A DNA stretch of 64,000 nucleotides from Sphingorhabdus contaminans (lineage in GTDB: Bacteria > Pseudomonadota > Alphaproteobacteria > Sphingomonadales > Sphingomonadaceae). The stretch covers positions 1,364,001 through 1,428,000 of the forward strand of contig NZ_VKKU01000001.1 in the NCBI RefSeq assembly GCF_007280415.1. Reading direction: 5' to 3'. Shown piece by piece: positions 18,613 through 25,321 of the stretch (its first letter is position 1; the number at the start of each line of letters is the position of its first letter). The notes beneath the pieces are model-generated. The model saw nothing but the letters and a program-made list of their open reading frames with translations. It did not search any database and was not told the DNA's origin. Both the position numbers and the translations under genes were made by a program.

Positions 18613-19124
18613 GCGGTCACCTGTGCTGTCGCACCCTCTTCCCGGCCAATCTGGGCAAGCTTTGCCTTCAATGCCAGATTATCGATGGATGCGAGCGGCA
18701 AAGCCAGAAACAGCTCGATCCGGCGTCGCAAAAAGCGCAGCGCCTGCACAAAGGCTTCTCTTTGTCCGTCGCCCTCCACCGCAGCGGGATCTTCAATGCC
18801 CCAATGCGCGGTCATCGGATGTCCCGGCCAGATGGGACAGGTTTCCCCCGCGGCATTGTCGCAGACGGTAAAAATGAAATCGATGTGCGGAGCGTCCGGG
18901 CCTGAAAACTCGTCCCAGCTTTTCGAACGATATCCTTCATGGGGAAAGCCGAGGCTTTCGAGGACCTCCAATGCCATCGGATGCACCTTCCCCTTGGGAA
19001 AGCTGCCCGCGCTGAACGCCCGGAAGCGGCCTGCCCCGTCATGGTTCAGCAAAGATTCGGCGAGGATCGAGCGCGCCGAATTGCCGGTGCACAGGAACAG
19101 CACATTATAGACGCGCTCCGCCAT
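18609..19124 (-). CDS. arsC: Arsenate reductase ArsC, low-molecular-weight phosphatase type
   Basis: 171 residues. The P-loop CTGNSARS puts the nucleophile Cys12 and Arg18 in the CX5R pattern. The redox cysteines are Cys88 and Cys96 (FTVCDNAAGETCP), as in thioredoxin-coupled ArsC, and the WGIEDPAA loop follows. The enzyme reduces arsenate to arsenite. The protein is about 30 residues longer than the minimal enzyme, with an extra C-terminal helix region (IDNLALKAKLAQIGREEGA). It sits 3 bases after arsI and overlaps aqpS by 4 bases. Confidence 0.92.
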   Translation of the reverse strand: MAERVYNVLFLCTGNSARSILAESLLNHDGAGRFRAFSAGSFPKGKVHPMALEVLESLGFPHEGYRSKSWDEFSGPDAPHIDFIFTVCDNAAGETCPIWPGHPMTAHWGIEDPAAVEGDGQREAFVQALRFLRRRIELFLALPLASIDNLALKAKLAQIGREEGATAQVTA

Positions 19125-19127
19125 GGT

Positions 19128-19598
19128 TCAGCAGCATCCCTTTGGTGCCGCCTCGACCTTGGGTGCGCAGCAGGCGGTGGCGGCGGCATTGTCGCCGGTG
19201 AGCTGGTCGAAATCGGGGCTGTCGCCATAGACGGTGGACGCGCCCTGCGTCAGGAATGCCTCCCACACCACGCCGTCGGGATCGGCAATCCAGCTTTTTT
19301 CCGATTTGGCGTAGCAGCAGGTCGTTGCGCCTTCTTCCAGCACCGGACCGCCCGCCTTTTTCAACCGGCCATAGACATCGGCGAGTTCCGCCCCGTCCTC
19401 GACCTGAATGCCCAGATGCTCGACACCCTTGGCCGCGCCTTCCTTGCGGGAAATGGCGAAGTTCACGCGGGGGTCCTCCAACATCCATTTGGCATAATCG
19501 GACTTGGCAACGCTGGGTTCAGTGCCAAAGAGCGCGGAGTAGAAGGCGACCGACTGGTCCAGATTGTCGACGCCGACATGTACATGCAGCCTTTTCAT
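19128..19598 (-). CDS. arsI: ArsI-type organoarsenical C-As lyase (ArsI/CadI family dioxygenase)
   Basis: 156 residues from the ATG at 19598, which overlaps the arsR stop by 4 bases. It is a vicinal-oxygen-chelate fold. Iron ligands by family pattern would be His5 (or His7), His61 (KGVEHLGIQ) and Glu113 (VVWEAF). The substrate thiol pair is Cys94-Cys95 (ATTCCYAKSE). Known ArsI enzymes cleave the C-As bond of trivalent methylarsenicals. The C-terminal tail carries two more CC pairs (residues 143-144 and 155-156) that may bind As(III) or pass it on. CadI-type metal binding is the alternative reading of the family. Confidence 0.87.
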   Translation of the reverse strand: MKRLHVHVGVDNLDQSVAFYSALFGTEPSVAKSDYAKWMLEDPRVNFAISRKEGAAKGVEHLGIQVEDGAELADVYGRLKKAGGPVLEEGATTCCYAKSEKSWIADPDGVVWEAFLTQGASTVYGDSPDFDQLTGDNAAATACCAPKVEAAPKGCC

Positions 19599-19939
19599 GC
19601 AGCATTCCTTTCTGTCTTGTTTGGGGTTTCGCAGGATGCCGCAGGCGCGCAGCTTTGCCCGCCGCAGCAATTTTCGGTGAGATAGGCCATCAACCCGCCC
19701 ATCGCGGCATAGTCCGCGCTGTAAATCAGCGAACGGCTCTGCCGCTTTTGACGGATAAGGCCGGCATGGGTGAGTTGCGCGAGATGGAAGCTCATGGAAG
19801 AGGCCGGCGCGCCTACCGCTTCGGCAATGGCACCTGCCGGCAGCCCCGCCTCCCCCGCCTGCACCAGCAAGCGAAATGCGGCGAGGCGATGTTCCTGGGC
19901 CAGAGCGGCGAGAGCGCGAATGGTGGTGGTGCTGTCCAT
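19595..19939 (-). CDS. arsR: ArsR-family repressor of the ars operon
   Basis: 114 residues. The winged helix-turn-helix runs from LAALAQEHRLAAFRLLVQAG through GAPASSMSFHLAQLTHAGLI. There is no CVC motif in the alpha-3 helix. Instead a cysteine cluster lies at the C-terminus (TENCCGGQSCAPAASC), as in other ArsR proteins whose As(III) site evolved separately. It is the first gene of the four-gene unit and would repress it until As(III) binds. An AT-rich palindrome lies just upstream of the start. Confidence 0.9.
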   Translation of the reverse strand: MDSTTTIRALAALAQEHRLAAFRLLVQAGEAGLPAGAIAEAVGAPASSMSFHLAQLTHAGLIRQKRQSRSLIYSADYAAMGGLMAYLTENCCGGQSCAPAASCETPNKTERNAA

Positions 19940-19948
19940 AATGAATCC

Positions 19949-19978
19949 ATAATTCTATAATTATCGAATCATCGAATA
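19949..19978. promoter_or_regulatory. Likely ArsR operator/promoter region
   Basis: ATAATT (19949-19954) and AATTAT (19959-19964) are perfect inverted halves around CTAT, followed by a tandem ATCGAAT-type repeat (19963-19977). It lies 10 bases upstream of the arsR start in an unusually AT-rich stretch. Position and symmetry fit an autoregulatory ArsR site; binding is inferred. Confidence 0.6.
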
Positions 19979-20026
19979 AATTGCAGGCGGCATTTTGTCA
20001 ACGGGTGGACTGGATTTTACCGGGCC

Positions 20027-20608
20027 ATGCTGCCATCACCCCTGCTCATGTCGTTGATCGAACTTGCCGCCGTCCTGCTCGGCCTTGCCAATATCGTGCT
20101 GATTATCCGGCGCTCGGTGTGGAATTTCCCGGTCGCTGTGGTCATGGTGAGTCTCTATTTCTTCATCTTCCGTGATGCGCGGCTCTACAGCGATGCGGGG
20201 CTTCAGATCTTTTTCCTGATCGTCAATCTCTACGGCTGGTGGAACTGGCACCGCAGCAAGGGTGACGACGGCGCTGTGGTCGTCCGCCGCCTGCCCGCCA
20301 TCGGCTATGCCATGTGGATCGCCGGATCTGTCGCGGCGATCTGGGCATGGGGCAGCTTCATGGGGGCCTATACCCAGACCGACTATCCCTATTGGGACGC
20401 CGCCGTCGCTATGCTGTCGGTGGCAGGACAGATTTTGATGGCGCGGCGTTTTGTCGAAAACTGGCACTGGTGGATCATCGTCAATCTGGTCTCCATCCCG
20501 CTTTATATCGCCAAGGGCCTGCACCTGACCGCCGGACTTTATGGCGTGTTTCTGGTGCTCGCCATTGGCGGGCTGGTGGCCTGGCGCAAGGCGGAGGTCG
20601 CCGGATGA
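20027..20608 (+). CDS. pnuC: PnuC-family nicotinamide riboside/vitamin transporter
   Basis: 193 residues with about seven membrane segments. Family marks are IRRSVWNFPVAVVMVSLYFFIF, LYSDAGLQIFFLIVNLYGWWNW with its Trp-rich turn, and WWIIVNLVSIPLYIAKGL. PnuC carries unphosphorylated vitamins by facilitated diffusion, and a cytoplasmic kinase traps them. The next gene, overlapping by 4 bases, is a NadR-type kinase, so nicotinamide riboside is the likely cargo. The start could also be the ATG seven codons later; neither has a clear ribosome site. Confidence 0.88.
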   Translation: MLPSPLLMSLIELAAVLLGLANIVLIIRRSVWNFPVAVVMVSLYFFIFRDARLYSDAGLQIFFLIVNLYGWWNWHRSKGDDGAVVVRRLPAIGYAMWIAGSVAAIWAWGSFMGAYTQTDYPYWDAAVAMLSVAGQILMARRFVENWHWWIIVNLVSIPLYIAKGLHLTAGLYGVFLVLAIGGLVAWRKAEVAG

Positions 20609-21147
20609 CGACGACGCGCATCTGCCTTCACGGTCCGGAAAGCACAGGCAAATCCACGCTTGGCACGCGGCTGGCGGCACATCTGGGGTGCGAGGTCGTG
20701 CCCGAATATGGCCGCGCCTATTGCGAGGCGCATGGCACCGATATCGGAATGGCCGAGCTTGTCCATATCGCGCAGCAGCAGGATGTAATGAACCGCGCCG
20801 CTGCCGCACGGGCGGCAGAGCTGGACATCAGACAGGTGCTGTTCGACACCGACCCCCTGATCACCGCCGTCTGGGCAGAGATGATGTTCGGGCAGCGCGA
20901 CCCGTGGTTCGACAGCTTTTCCAGCTATGCGGACCTGTATCTGCTGCTCGATATCGACCTGCCCTTTGTCGACGACGGCCTGCGTGTCTACGGCAGCCCC
21001 GAACAGCGGCAGCGTTTTTTCGATCTGTGCAAGGCTGAACTCGACCGGCGCGGCGTGCCCTACGCCCTGATCCGCGGCACAGGCGATGCGCGTTTTGATG
21101 CGGCTTTGCGGGCGATTGATGTTTCCGCTTTTGGGGATAATCTCTAA
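20605..21147 (+). CDS. NadR-type nicotinamide riboside kinase (AAA/P-loop ATPase)
   Basis: 180 residues from an ATG that overlaps the pnuC stop as ATGA. The P-loop GPESTGKST is at residues 10-18. VPEYGRAYCEAHG and VLFDTDPLITAVWAEMMFG are typical of the C-terminal kinase domain of NadR. The adenylyltransferase and repressor domains of enterobacterial NadR are absent. It would phosphorylate imported nicotinamide riboside to NMN and so trap it. The tight overlap with pnuC makes joint function very likely. Its stop overlaps the convergent ABC-F gene by 4 bases. Confidence 0.85.
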   Translation: MTTTRICLHGPESTGKSTLGTRLAAHLGCEVVPEYGRAYCEAHGTDIGMAELVHIAQQQDVMNRAAAARAAELDIRQVLFDTDPLITAVWAEMMFGQRDPWFDSFSSYADLYLLLDIDLPFVDDGLRVYGSPEQRQRFFDLCKAELDRRGVPYALIRGTGDARFDAALRAIDVSAFGDNL

Positions 21148-23009
21148 ATCTTTTCCAACGCCTCGCTCGCCGCGATCCACCGTGCTTCGGCGGCTTCCTG
21201 CGCAGCGACGATCTTGCCACGGCGCTGGGACAGTTCGCCCATAGTCAGGTCCTTATATTCATTCGCCGCCGATGCAGGGTCGAACATCGCACGGTCAATC
21301 GCGGACAGCACGACCTCCAGCTTCGCTAGATCCGCCTCGGCATCGCTGACCTCGCGTTTCAGCTTCGCCTGCGCCTCGCGCGCGGCGGCAGTGGCCTTCT
21401 TGTCTTCCTTGCGGTCGGCCTTCGACACCTTCTCCTTCGCCGGGCCCCTGCCCAGGATGAAGTCGGTATAATCCTCAATCGTACCGGTAAATTCAGTCGC
21501 CGTCCCGCCATCGACCAGCACCAGCCGGTCGGCGGTCAGTTCGAGCATATGGCGGTCATGGCTGACCAGCACGACGGTGCCGTCATATTCGTTCAGCGCC
21601 TGCACCAACGCCTCGCGCGCATCGACGTCCAAATGGTTCGTCGGTTCGTCGAGGATCAGCATATGAGGCGCATCGCGGGTGATCAGCGCCAGCGCCAGCC
21701 GCGCCCGCTCCCCACCCGAAAGCTTGCCGACCTTGGTCGTCGCCTTGGGCCCGGAAAAGCCGAAACGCCCCAGTTGCGCCCGCACCGCGCCGGGGGTCGC
21801 CCCCTTCATCTGGCGGGTCATATGCTCCAGCGGGGTGTCCTCACCGTCCAGCTCTTCCACCTGATATTGGGTGAAATAGCCGACGCGCATCTTGCCCGAC
21901 GCCTGCATCGCGCCATCCATCGGCGTCAGCTGCGCCGCCAACAGGCGCGCCAGCGTCGTCTTGCCATTGCCGTTGCGGCCCAGAAGCGCGATGCGGTCAT
22001 CGGGATCGATCCGCAGGTTCAGCCGCTGCAGCACCGGATTGCCGGGGGTATAGCCCACACTGGCAAGATCAAGCGTCACCAGCGGCGGCTTCAGTTCGTC
22101 CGGGCTCGGAAAATCGAAGCTCAGTGTCGGGTCGTCAACCATCGCCTGCACCGGCTGCATCTTTGCCAGCGCCTTGGCACGGCTCTGCGCCTGTTTTGCG
22201 GTCGACGCGCGGGCGGAGTTGCGCGCGATATAGTCCTGCAGCTTGGCCCGCTGCGCATCCTGCGCCGCCTTTGCCGCCGCCAGTTGCGCCGCCCGCTCGG
22301 CACGTTGCCGCTCGAAACTGTCATAACCCCCGGCATAGAGCGTCACCTGCCCGTTTTCGAGGTGCAGGATATGGTCGACGACATTGTTCAGCAGGTCGCG
22401 TTCATGGCTGATCACCACCATCATCGCGGGATAGCTTTTCAGGAAGTTTTCCAGCCACAGCGTCGCTTCCAGATCCAGATGGTTCGACGGTTCGTCGAGC
22501 AGCAGCAGGTCCGGCTGCGAAAACAGCAGAGACGCCAGCGCCACGCGCATTTTCCACCCGCCCGAAAAACTGTCGAGCGGACGGCCCTGCATTTCCTCGT
22601 CAAAGCCAAGGCCGACCAATATGCGCGACGCGCGCGCAGGGGCGGTATAGGCGTCGATAGCGATCAGCCGTTCGTGCACCTCGGCCATGCGGTCGGGGTC
22701 CAGCCCCTCCTGCTCGCTTTCCAGCATCAGTGCGGCCCGTTCGGTATCGGCGGCAAGCACGGTATCGAACGGCGTCGAATCCCCGGCCGGAGCCTCCTGC
22801 GCGATATAGCCGATGCGCGTGCCCTTGGGCATTTCGAGCGAACCGTCATCGGCCTCCAGCGAGCCGATCATCACCTTCATCAGGGTCGACTTGCCCGCCC
22901 CGTTCCGCCCGATCAGCCCCACCCGCCCATAAGGAGGCAGAGCCGCCGTGGCGCGGTCAAGGATAGTGCGTCCGCCAAGGCGCACGGTGATGCCGTTGAG
23001 ATTTAACAT
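21144..23009 (-). CDS. ABC-F family ATPase (translation factor type)
   Basis: 621 residues, soluble, with two ABC ATPase domains and no membrane segment. The first Walker A is GRNGAGKST (residues 34-42) with signature SGGWKMR, and the second is GRNGNGKTT with signature SGGERAR. The linker between them (residues about 230-310) is the P-site tRNA interaction motif region. The C-terminus is a charged coiled coil (EDKKATAAAREAQAKLKREVSDAEADLAKLE). ABC-F proteins bind the ribosome E site and relieve stalled translation. Length and C-terminal coiled coil fit the Uup/YheS side of the family, and no drug-resistance role is implied. Confidence 0.88.
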   Translation of the reverse strand: MLNLNGITVRLGGRTILDRATAALPPYGRVGLIGRNGAGKSTLMKVMIGSLEADDGSLEMPKGTRIGYIAQEAPAGDSTPFDTVLAADTERAALMLESEQEGLDPDRMAEVHERLIAIDAYTAPARASRILVGLGFDEEMQGRPLDSFSGGWKMRVALASLLFSQPDLLLLDEPSNHLDLEATLWLENFLKSYPAMMVVISHERDLLNNVVDHILHLENGQVTLYAGGYDSFERQRAERAAQLAAAKAAQDAQRAKLQDYIARNSARASTAKQAQSRAKALAKMQPVQAMVDDPTLSFDFPSPDELKPPLVTLDLASVGYTPGNPVLQRLNLRIDPDDRIALLGRNGNGKTTLARLLAAQLTPMDGAMQASGKMRVGYFTQYQVEELDGEDTPLEHMTRQMKGATPGAVRAQLGRFGFSGPKATTKVGKLSGGERARLALALITRDAPHMLILDEPTNHLDVDAREALVQALNEYDGTVVLVSHDRHMLELTADRLVLVDGGTATEFTGTIEDYTDFILGRGPAKEKVSKADRKEDKKATAAAREAQAKLKREVSDAEADLAKLEVVLSAIDRAMFDPASAANEYKDLTMGELSQRRGKIVAAQEAAEARWIAASEALEKI

Positions 23010-23039
23010 GATGGGCGGCCCCGTAGCAGGGACAAAGCC

Positions 23040-24266
23040 CTATGTCACCGCATTCCGCACCGCAAATTCCGGCCGGCGATATTCGCCGCTTTCGACGATC
23101 TCGATCAGCATCTGCCCGGCGCTCCAGATATCGGCGTGGCTGAGGGTCAGCGGGGTCAGGCCGAAGCGCAATATGTCGGGGTCGCGGAAGTCGCCGATCA
23201 CGCCGCGGGCGATCAGCGCCTGGACGATTTCATAAGCATGGGCATGGCGGAAGGAGATATGGCTGCCGCGTTTCACAGGGTCCTGCGGCGTCACGCATTC
23301 AAGGCCAGCGGCGGTTCCTGCGGCGTGGAATATGTCCCACAAGGCCGCCGACTTCGCCGTCACCTGCGCCATGTCGATCCCGTCCCACAGCGCCAGCCCG
23401 CTTTCCAGCGCGCCGAGGCCCAGCACCGACGGCGTGCCGGTCAGCCAGCGCTTCATCCCCGCCGCCGCCGCATAGCCATCGGCAAAGCCGAACGGTTCGG
23501 CATGGCCCATCCAGCCGGACAGCGGATTGTGCAACAGGTCCTGCCACCGCTTTGCCACATAAAGAAATGCAGGCGCGCCGGGGCCGCCGTTGAGATATTT
23601 GTACCCGCACCCCACCGCCAGATCAGCCCCCGCCGCGTTCAGATCGACCCCCACCGCGCCCGCACTATGGCTAAGGTCCCAGCAGACCAGCGCACCTGCA
23701 TCCTGCGCCGCCTTGGTCCAGCCCGCCATGTCGAACCGCTCCGCCGTCTTGTAATGCACATGGGTGAGCAGCAGCAGCGCCGTATCCGCGCCGAGGGCAT
23801 CCGCCAGCGCCCCGCGCTCCACCACGCGCAGTTCCGCGCCCGCAACCGCCGCCACCGCGCCCTCGGCAATATGCAGATCGGTCGGGAAATTCCCCGCCTC
23901 GCTGACCACCACCTTGCGCGCCGGATCGCGCTGCTGAGCCTGTCGAAGGGCCGCGACGATCAGCTTGTAGAGATTGACCGAAGTCGAATCCGCCACAATT
24001 ACCTCGTCCGCCTCCGCCCCGATCAGCGGCGCGATCATCGCGCCCACGCGGGCCGGCGCGTCGATCCAGCCCTCGTTCCAGCTGCGGATCAGCTGCTCGC
24101 CCCAGGCCACGCGCACCAGCTCCCCCGTCGCTTCGATTGTCGCTCTCGGCAATTGCCCCAGCGAATTGCCGTCGAGGTAAATCAGCCCCTCGCCCTGCAC
24201 AAAGCGGTCACGACAGGGCGCCAGCGGGTCCGCCGCATCCAGCGCAAGCGCCTCCTCCAACGTCAC
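23040..24266 (-). CDS. kynU: Kynureninase
   Basis: 408 residues from the GTG at 24266; the frame stays open far upstream, but that part reads as a shadow of the previous gene. KynU is a PLP enzyme cleaving kynurenine to anthranilate and alanine. Landmarks are IYLDGNSLGQLPR, SVNLYKLIVAAL, VSEAGNFPTDLH, LTHVHYK, WDLSHSAGAV and the PLP lysine Lys223 in GYKYLNGGPGAPAF. The start overlaps the stop of the upstream hydrolase gene (GTGA), so the two are an operon. A short repeat-like sequence encodes residues about 107-113, making a loop that looks a few residues longer than usual. Confidence 0.92.
   Translation of the reverse strand: MTLEEALALDAADPLAPCRDRFVQGEGLIYLDGNSLGQLPRATIEATGELVRVAWGEQLIRSWNEGWIDAPARVGAMIAPLIGAEADEVIVADSTSVNLYKLIVAALRQAQQRDPARKVVVSEAGNFPTDLHIAEGAVAAVAGAELRVVERGALADALGADTALLLLTHVHYKTAERFDMAGWTKAAQDAGALVCWDLSHSAGAVGVDLNAAGADLAVGCGYKYLNGGPGAPAFLYVAKRWQDLLHNPLSGWMGHAEPFGFADGYAAAAGMKRWLTGTPSVLGLGALESGLALWDGIDMAQVTAKSAALWDIFHAAGTAAGLECVTPQDPVKRGSHISFRHAHAYEIVQALIARGVIGDFRDPDILRFGLTPLTLSHADIWSAGQMLIEIVESGEYRRPEFAVRNAVT
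23934..23951. repeat. Short repeat-type sequence inside kynU
   Basis: The minus strand reads CCCTTCGACAGGCTCAGC here. I recognise CTTCGACAGGCTCAGC as a very common dispersed short repeat in sphingomonad genomes, normally intergenic. Here it is in frame inside the kynU coding sequence (residues LRQAQQ). Recognition is from memory, and no genome was searched. Confidence 0.5.
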
Positions 24267-25201
24267 TTCTTCGCGTCCTTCAGGCCAAAGGCTTTCAATA
24301 TCACCGCCCGCTGCTTCGCCCAGGATATCGTGTCGGGCGCGATCAGCTCGGCATGCCCCTCCCCCGCCGTGGTCACCATCTCGGCCCCATAGGCCGCGCC
24401 GAAGGATGGCGGCGCGATGCTGTCGCGGGCATTGTTGAACTGCAGCTCGCGCGCGCGGCCCTTGGGCATTTCGGGTGGCGAGGTGCGCGCAAATTCGCCC
24501 CGCGCCATCTGGACCGCCGCCTCCGCCCCGCAGCCATGATCGGGCAGCGTCGTCTGCGCACGCAGATCGGGCAGCCCGCCCTGCGATATGGCAAGGTCGA
24601 CCTTCAACGGCCTGTCCCCGCGCAAGGCATCCCCCTTCGCCAGCCCCCAGCGCCGCGCCAGCCACAGCGTCAGATGCCCGCCCGCCGAATGGCCGATGAC
24701 CACCACAGGCGCGCCGGTCTTGAACCCATATTCCCGCCCGCGCAGCGCGAACAAATCCGCCGCAGCCGCCACGTCGAGATAGGTCCCAGGATAGCCGCCG
24801 CCCCGGTCCACACCGCGATACTCGATATTCCACACGCCCACACCATGCGACCGCAGGTCACCCGCAATCCAGTTCATGATATCGCGCTCGGCAATCCCGG
24901 TTTGCCAGCATCCGCCATGGATCATCACCACCGCCGGATGCGGCCCCGTTCCCGCCGGTTTCCACACATCCACCACCTGCAAGGCATCCGCGCCATAGCG
25001 GACCGTCGCATCGGGCATAGGCTTTGGCCGCGAAAGCAGGTCCTTCCAGGTCATCAGCGGCTTGCCCACATCCGCCGTCATCTCCGCCGCATGCGCCGCA
25101 TCCGCCGCCGCATCCGCCGCCCGAGGCCCAACCGCCTGCCCCGCACAACCCGCAACCGCCATCGCACCCAGGAACAGCCCAGCAAAAATCGCCCGTTTCA
25201 T
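24263..25201 (-). CDS. Alpha/beta hydrolase lipoprotein, kynurenine formamidase-like
   Basis: 312 residues from the ATG at 25201, with GGAG about 10 bases upstream. The N-terminus MKRAIFAGLFLGAMAVAGC is a lipoprotein signal with Cys19 as the lipidated residue. The hydrolase domain has HGGCWQ (residues 95-100) and the nucleophile elbow GHSAGGH (Ser172). HGGxW is the oxyanion motif of the AFMID/kynurenine formamidase group. The gene overlaps kynU by 4 bases, so hydrolysis of N-formylkynurenine to kynurenine is the likely job. An exported lipoprotein feeding a cytosolic enzyme is odd. A general esterase role is the alternative. Confidence 0.75.
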   Translation of the reverse strand: MKRAIFAGLFLGAMAVAGCAGQAVGPRAADAAADAAHAAEMTADVGKPLMTWKDLLSRPKPMPDATVRYGADALQVVDVWKPAGTGPHPAVVMIHGGCWQTGIAERDIMNWIAGDLRSHGVGVWNIEYRGVDRGGGYPGTYLDVAAAADLFALRGREYGFKTGAPVVVIGHSAGGHLTLWLARRWGLAKGDALRGDRPLKVDLAISQGGLPDLRAQTTLPDHGCGAEAAVQMARGEFARTSPPEMPKGRARELQFNNARDSIAPPSFGAAYGAEMVTTAGEGHAELIAPDTISWAKQRAVILKAFGLKDAKK

Positions 25202-25263
25202 ATCGCCAAAACTCCCCATATCCGCCGTGGCCCACGCTGCGAAATCTCCAGTAACTTTATATA

Positions 25264-25321
25264 ATCGGGTGATTTTTACAATGTTTCTGGAAAATTCTAA
25301 AAACTGTGTCACATCGGGTGA
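25264..25321. repeat. 9-base direct repeat upstream of the large nuclease-TPR-PIN gene
   Basis: ATCGGGTGA occurs at 25264-25272 and again at 25313-25321, in an AT-rich stretch between the lipoprotein start and the large gene. The second copy touches the ATG of the large gene. This could be a regulator binding pair or chance. Confidence 0.3.

Noticed and set aside
19985-20026. Riboswitch upstream of pnuC
   Set aside because: Only about 40 bases separate it from the ars promoter region and no aptamer-like pairing was seen.
21549-23006. Long plus-strand frame opposite the ABC-F gene, His- and Arg-rich
   Set aside because: Typical reverse-strand shadow of a GC-rich ATPase gene; the ABC-F motifs on the minus strand are complete.
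23040-24833. kynU frame continuing about 190 codons upstream of the chosen GTG
   Set aside because: The upstream part is glycine- and arginine-rich, unlike kynureninase, and overlaps the hydrolase gene on the same strand in another frame.
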